17,626 nt of DNA from Veillonella sp. GTDB taxonomy: Bacteria; Bacillota_C; Negativicutes; Veillonellales; Veillonellaceae. Position numbers and translations under genes: made by a program. Numbering within the stretch: position 1 is the stretch's first letter; each line of letters opens with the position of its first letter. This document shows positions 15,305 to 17,626 of this stretch, piece after piece. Location: the NCBI GenBank assembly GCA_018367495.1, contig JAGZGB010000035.1, positions 1 through 17,626 of the forward strand, read 5' to 3'. The notes beneath the pieces are model-generated. The model made no database searches. It was not told where the DNA came from and was given only the letters and a program-made list of their open reading frames with translations.

Positions 15305-15373
15305 ATTATTAATTCTAGTTTTATTGCTATATCTATTAATAATTTCTTCGGTATAACTAAAAACTATATTAAT

Positions 15374-15458
15374 ATAATACCTATTGATATAGTCGGATTA
15401 ATTGACCCTAACTATATCGAATGTTATGATTATAATAGAATACCTTTATAGGTATTAT
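15374..15458 (+). promoter_or_regulatory. Nested inverted repeats: possible attenuator or operator
   Basis: ATAATACCTAT (15374-15384) is the exact complement of ATAGGTATTAT (15448-15458). Within that span GATATAGT (15386-15393) pairs with ACTATATC (15411-15418). The right arm also takes part in a local hairpin, AATACCT (15439-15445) with AGGTATT (15450-15456), loop TTAT, followed by ATTTTTATT, a terminator-like form. The long-range and local pairings exclude each other, as in attenuators. No known riboswitch consensus was recognised; a protein operator is equally possible. Confidence 0.4.
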
Positions 15459-15551
15459 TTTTATTATACTCATAATGTAAGTATAGATATGTTCATTCGT
15501 ATATAGAAAGAAAACTTTACATAGAACTGTAAGGTTAGAGTAAGGTCAATT

Positions 15552-16337
15552 ATGAAATTTAAGAAAATAGCAGCTCTTCTAGGGGCTTTTACCATTGCTA
15601 GCAGCTTGTTTATCGCTGGTTGTGGCAATACAGGTACGAGTCAAAAAACGTGGCGTGTTGGTACTGATGCAACCTATGCACCATTTGGATTTAAAGATAA
15701 GGATAGTGGCAAATTAGCTGGATTTGATGTTGATATTATCAATGCTATTGCAAAAGAAGAAGGTATTGAAGCAGATATTCAAAATTTGAACTTTGATGCG
15801 CTTTTACCAGCATTACAAAGTAATACTATCGATATTGCGATTTCGGATATGACTATTTCCGAAGAACGAGCTAAGTCTGTTGATTTTAGTAAACCATACT
15901 ATATTGCAGGTAATGGACTTGTAGTAAATATCGATAATACCAATATCAATAGCTTTAAGGATTTAGAAGGAAAACGTATTGGTGTATCTATCGGGTCTAC
16001 AGGGGCAGAAATTGCTAGCAAGATACCAAATGCAGATGTGCGTCAATTCAACCTTATCGTTGATGCCTTTTTAGAATTGCAAAACCGTGGTGTAGATGTA
16101 GTTATTAACGATACGCCAGTAAACGAATATTATGTTAACAGTAAGGGGAAAGGTATCGCAAAGGTCACTGGAGAGGACTATGATGCGGCACCACTTGGTA
16201 TTGCTGTGAAGAAGGGGAATACAGAGCTTCTTAACAAAGTTAACGATGGATTAGCTAAGATTAAAGCAAATGGTAAGTATGCTGAGATTTATAAAAAATG
16301 GTTTGGTAAGGAGCCACCAGCAGAGGATTTAAAATAG
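15552..16337 (+). CDS. Amino-acid-type ABC transporter substrate-binding lipoprotein
   Basis: A 261-residue family-3 solute-binding protein that would capture a polar amino acid outside the cytoplasmic membrane and hand it to an ABC permease. The N-terminus is a lipoprotein signal (basic MKFKK, hydrophobic core, LFIAGC with lipid-modified C24). The mature part has the family pattern: WRVGTDATYAPFGF, GKLAGFDVDIINAIAKE, NTIDIAISDMTISEERAKSV, DFSKPYY, and NDTPVNEYYV near the hinge. It looks most like glutamine or basic-amino-acid binders, but ligand choice cannot be fixed. The ribosome-binding site is weak (AAGG, 6 bases from the ATG). No permease or ATPase gene follows; instead a homocysteine methyltransferase gene starts 75 bases downstream, so it must use a transporter encoded elsewhere. 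Confidence 0.88.
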   Translation: MKFKKIAALLGAFTIASSLFIAGCGNTGTSQKTWRVGTDATYAPFGFKDKDSGKLAGFDVDIINAIAKEEGIEADIQNLNFDALLPALQSNTIDIAISDMTISEERAKSVDFSKPYYIAGNGLVVNIDNTNINSFKDLEGKRIGVSIGSTGAEIASKIPNADVRQFNLIVDAFLELQNRGVDVVINDTPVNEYYVNSKGKGIAKVTGEDYDAAPLGIAVKKGNTELLNKVNDGLAKIKANGKYAEIYKKWFGKEPPAEDLK

Positions 16338-16354
16338 TTTGTAGATAGAACCAT

Positions 16355-16379
16355 AACGTATTATTTGTTATAATACGTT
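16355..16379 (+). other. Perfect hairpin between binding protein gene and mmuM
   Basis: AACGTATTAT (16355-16364) and ATAATACGTT (16370-16379) form a 10-bp perfect stem with a 5-base TTGTT loop. Only TTTAG follows, so it is at most a leaky terminator. It could equally be an operator, and it includes a TATAAT (16369-16374). Confidence 0.5.
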
Positions 16380-16412
16380 TAGTAAACCTCAAAAGGTATG
16401 AGGTAGTATAGA

Positions 16413-17438
16413 ATGGGTGATATGATGGCTAAACGTAGAGCATTTTTAGATATAATTAAAGAGAAGGGCACCCTCGTTTTAGATGGTGGATTAGGATCAG
16501 AATTAGAACGTTACGGTTGCGATCTACAACATAAGTTGTGGTCTGCCAAGGTTCTTATGGATCAGCCAGATATCATCAAGAAAATACATATCTCCTACCT
16601 AGCGGCTGGAGCAGATATTATTCAAAGCTCTGGTTATCAAGCAACAGTAGCCGGTTTTAAAGGATTAGGATTTGGTACAGAAGAAGCCATCGAGCTTGTT
16701 AAATTATCTGTTCGTCTAGCAGTACAAGCTCGCAACGAATTTGTAGAGGCAAAGGCGAGTGGGGCACTTACATTGCGTGGTATTACACTGGGCGAAGAAA
16801 CTCCAGATGGAGTTAGATACTTTTCTGAAGGGGCATTACCTAAACCATTAGTAGCGGCCTCTGTAGGCCCATACGGAGCTTTTTTGGCGGATGGATCTGA
16901 ATATCGTGGCTATCCTGATGTGCAAACTGAGTACCTCGAGGTGTTCCATATTCCTCGCCTAGCCTTATTCTGTGAAGAAAATCCTGATATACTATCTTTT
17001 GAAACAATACCGTCTTATGATGAAGCCATTGCTATTGCTCGAGCTATGTCTGATCCATATACATCGAGAGGAATTCCTGGTTGGATTGCTTTCTCTTGTA
17101 AGGACGAACATCATGTTTCTAGTGGGGAAACTATCATTAAATGTGCGGAAATGATCGATAAGGTTCGTCCTATAACTGGTCTCGGTATCAATTGCACCAA
17201 GCCAGAATATGTAGAGTCCTTAGTTAAGGATATTCGTACAGTCACTGATAAACCGATTGCTGTATATCCTAATCTTGGTGAAAGCTATGATAGTGAAACT
17301 AAAACTTGGTATGGTGATCCTGGATCCTTCGTTGATTATGTAGATGCATGGCGCGAGGCGGGTGCTAATATTATAGGTGGGTGCTGCCGAACAACACCTG
17401 AAATCATTGGTGATATTGCTAAAAAAATTCATAAATAA
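16413..17438 (+). CDS. mmuM: Homocysteine S-methyltransferase (MmuM type)
   Basis: A cytoplasmic, cobalamin-independent enzyme that moves a methyl group from S-methylmethionine (or S-adenosylmethionine) to homocysteine, making methionine. The 341-residue protein is the usual size for a single-domain MmuM. The N-terminal strand LVLDGGLGSELER (21-33) and AAGADIIQSSGYQAT (64-78) bind homocysteine. The zinc ligands are all visible: C261 in GLGINCTKP, and C324 and C325 in GGCCRTTP. SVGPYGAFLADGSEYRG (150-166) is also conserved. Start choice: ATG 16413 has GAGGT 8 bases upstream; in-frame ATGs at 16422 and 16425 are also possible, with GGGTGA just before them. It lies 75 bases after the binding-protein gene and has its own terminator. 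Confidence 0.93.
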   Translation: MGDMMAKRRAFLDIIKEKGTLVLDGGLGSELERYGCDLQHKLWSAKVLMDQPDIIKKIHISYLAAGADIIQSSGYQATVAGFKGLGFGTEEAIELVKLSVRLAVQARNEFVEAKASGALTLRGITLGEETPDGVRYFSEGALPKPLVAASVGPYGAFLADGSEYRGYPDVQTEYLEVFHIPRLALFCEENPDILSFETIPSYDEAIAIARAMSDPYTSRGIPGWIAFSCKDEHHVSSGETIIKCAEMIDKVRPITGLGINCTKPEYVESLVKDIRTVTDKPIAVYPNLGESYDSETKTWYGDPGSFVDYVDAWREAGANIIGGCCRTTPEIIGDIAKKIHK

Positions 17439-17453
17439 TTAGTGAGTAAATAG

Positions 17454-17488
17454 AAAGGCTATTCCCGTTACATAGGAATAGCCTTTTT
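17454..17488 (+). terminator. Terminator of mmuM
   Basis: AAAGGCTATTCC (17454-17465) pairs perfectly with GGAATAGCCTTT (17475-17486), ending in TTTTT. Confidence 0.9.
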
Positions 17489-17498
17489 GGATAATAAA

Positions 17499-17524
17499 AA
17501 AAGCAGTGCATAAGCACTGCTTTT
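17499..17524 (-). terminator. Terminator of the tRNA-Ser gene
   Basis: AAAAGCAGTGC (17499-17509) pairs with GCACTGCTTTT (17514-17524) around a four-base loop. Read leftward it is followed by seven T, so it ends the minus-strand tRNA transcript four bases past the CCA. It could also act rightward. Confidence 0.88.
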
Positions 17525-17528
17525 ACTA

Positions 17529-17619
17529 TGGCGGAGAGACAGGGATTTGAACCCTGGGTACGGTATAACCGCACACATGATTTCCAATCATGCTCCTTCA
17601 GCCGCTCGGACACCTCTCC
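17529..17619 (-). tRNA. tRNA-Ser, anticodon GGA
   Basis: Minus-strand gene of 91 bases including an encoded CCA end (17529-17531). The acceptor stem is GGAGAGG with TCTCTCC, the discriminator base is G, the anticodon stem ATGAT/ATCAT surrounds GGA (17583-17585 on the plus strand), and the T arm contains GGTTCAAATCC. The long variable arm, with a stem built from TGCGGT and ACCGTA, is diagnostic of class II tRNA and, with G73 and GGA, of serine. It reads UCC/UCU codons. Confidence 0.97.
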
Positions 17620-17626
17620 ATGTATT

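Larger units (their letters stand above)
15183..15551 (+). other. 369-base intergenic region before the binding-protein gene
   Basis: No gene seen. It holds the OPT terminator, then a very AT-rich stretch with several related inverted repeats (15374-15458, and TTTACA/TGTAAG at 15516-15533 just before the ribosome-binding site). TATACT (15465-15470) and CATAAT (15471-15476) are -10-like without a convincing -35. Confidence 0.55.

Noticed and set aside
16338..16412. SAM riboswitch or T-box in front of mmuM
   Set aside because: The 75-base gap is too short and holds a single simple hairpin without conserved riboswitch elements.
17419..17613. Minus-strand open frame at the window end
   Set aside because: It runs through the tRNA-Ser gene and its terminator, so it is not coding.
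1..17626. CRISPR array, prophage, integrase or toxin-antitoxin module
   Set aside because: No spaced short repeats, integrase motif or paired small toxin-like genes were seen anywhere in the window.

Overview
The window reads as the chromosome of a low-to-moderate GC member of the Bacillota, most likely Veillonella or a close relative in the Negativicutes. That is an inference from overall gene style and content (NfeD/FloA pair, PepT plus an OPT transporter, strong GGAGG ribosome-binding sites), not from a marker gene. No rRNA, CRISPR array, phage gene or recognisable transposase is present.

Layout. (1) 1-490: the 3' end of a uracil permease gene (uraA-like) and its terminator. (2) About 540-5050: a copper-resistance cassette in the order copY (repressor), mco (membrane-anchored multicopper oxidase), a headless second copY, copB (CPH-type copper P-type ATPase). 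One sigma-70-like promoter overlapped by CopY operator boxes drives it. The 3' two thirds of copY is repeated, 312 bp with 301 identities and no gap, on the far side of mco, so mco is bracketed by long direct repeats inside an otherwise ordinary copY-copB operon. mco uses AGA for all 14 of its arginines while copB and the downstream genes mainly use CGN codons, so the cassette looks like a mosaic. (3) 5160-7450: a membrane-organisation operon, short NfeD, FloA-type flotillin and a small single-span membrane protein of unknown function, closed by a strong terminator. (4) 7520-9990: a 243-residue protein made of five tandem helix-turn-helix units, a polytopic membrane protein with TauE/SafE-like features, and a uracil-DNA-glycosylase-superfamily enzyme with the LPSTS motif. 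(5) 10230-15310: an MFS transporter converging on pepT (tripeptidase, minus strand), with an OPT-family transporter divergent from pepT. The pair is consistent with uptake and intracellular cleavage of small peptides. (6) 15370-17490: an AT-rich leader with nested inverted repeats, an amino-acid-type substrate-binding lipoprotein without its own permease or ATPase, and a homocysteine S-methyltransferase (MmuM type). (7) A tRNA-Ser(GGA) on the minus strand closes the window.

How they work together. In the copper cassette, copper entering the cell should release CopY from its boxes. CopB would then export copper and the oxidase, facing outward from the inner membrane, would act on copper outside the cytoplasm. 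The other genes are mostly housekeeping, transport and membrane functions. The most notable non-routine observations are the repeat-bracketed mco, the five-HTH protein, the leader with mutually exclusive hairpins, and the orphan binding protein next to mmuM.
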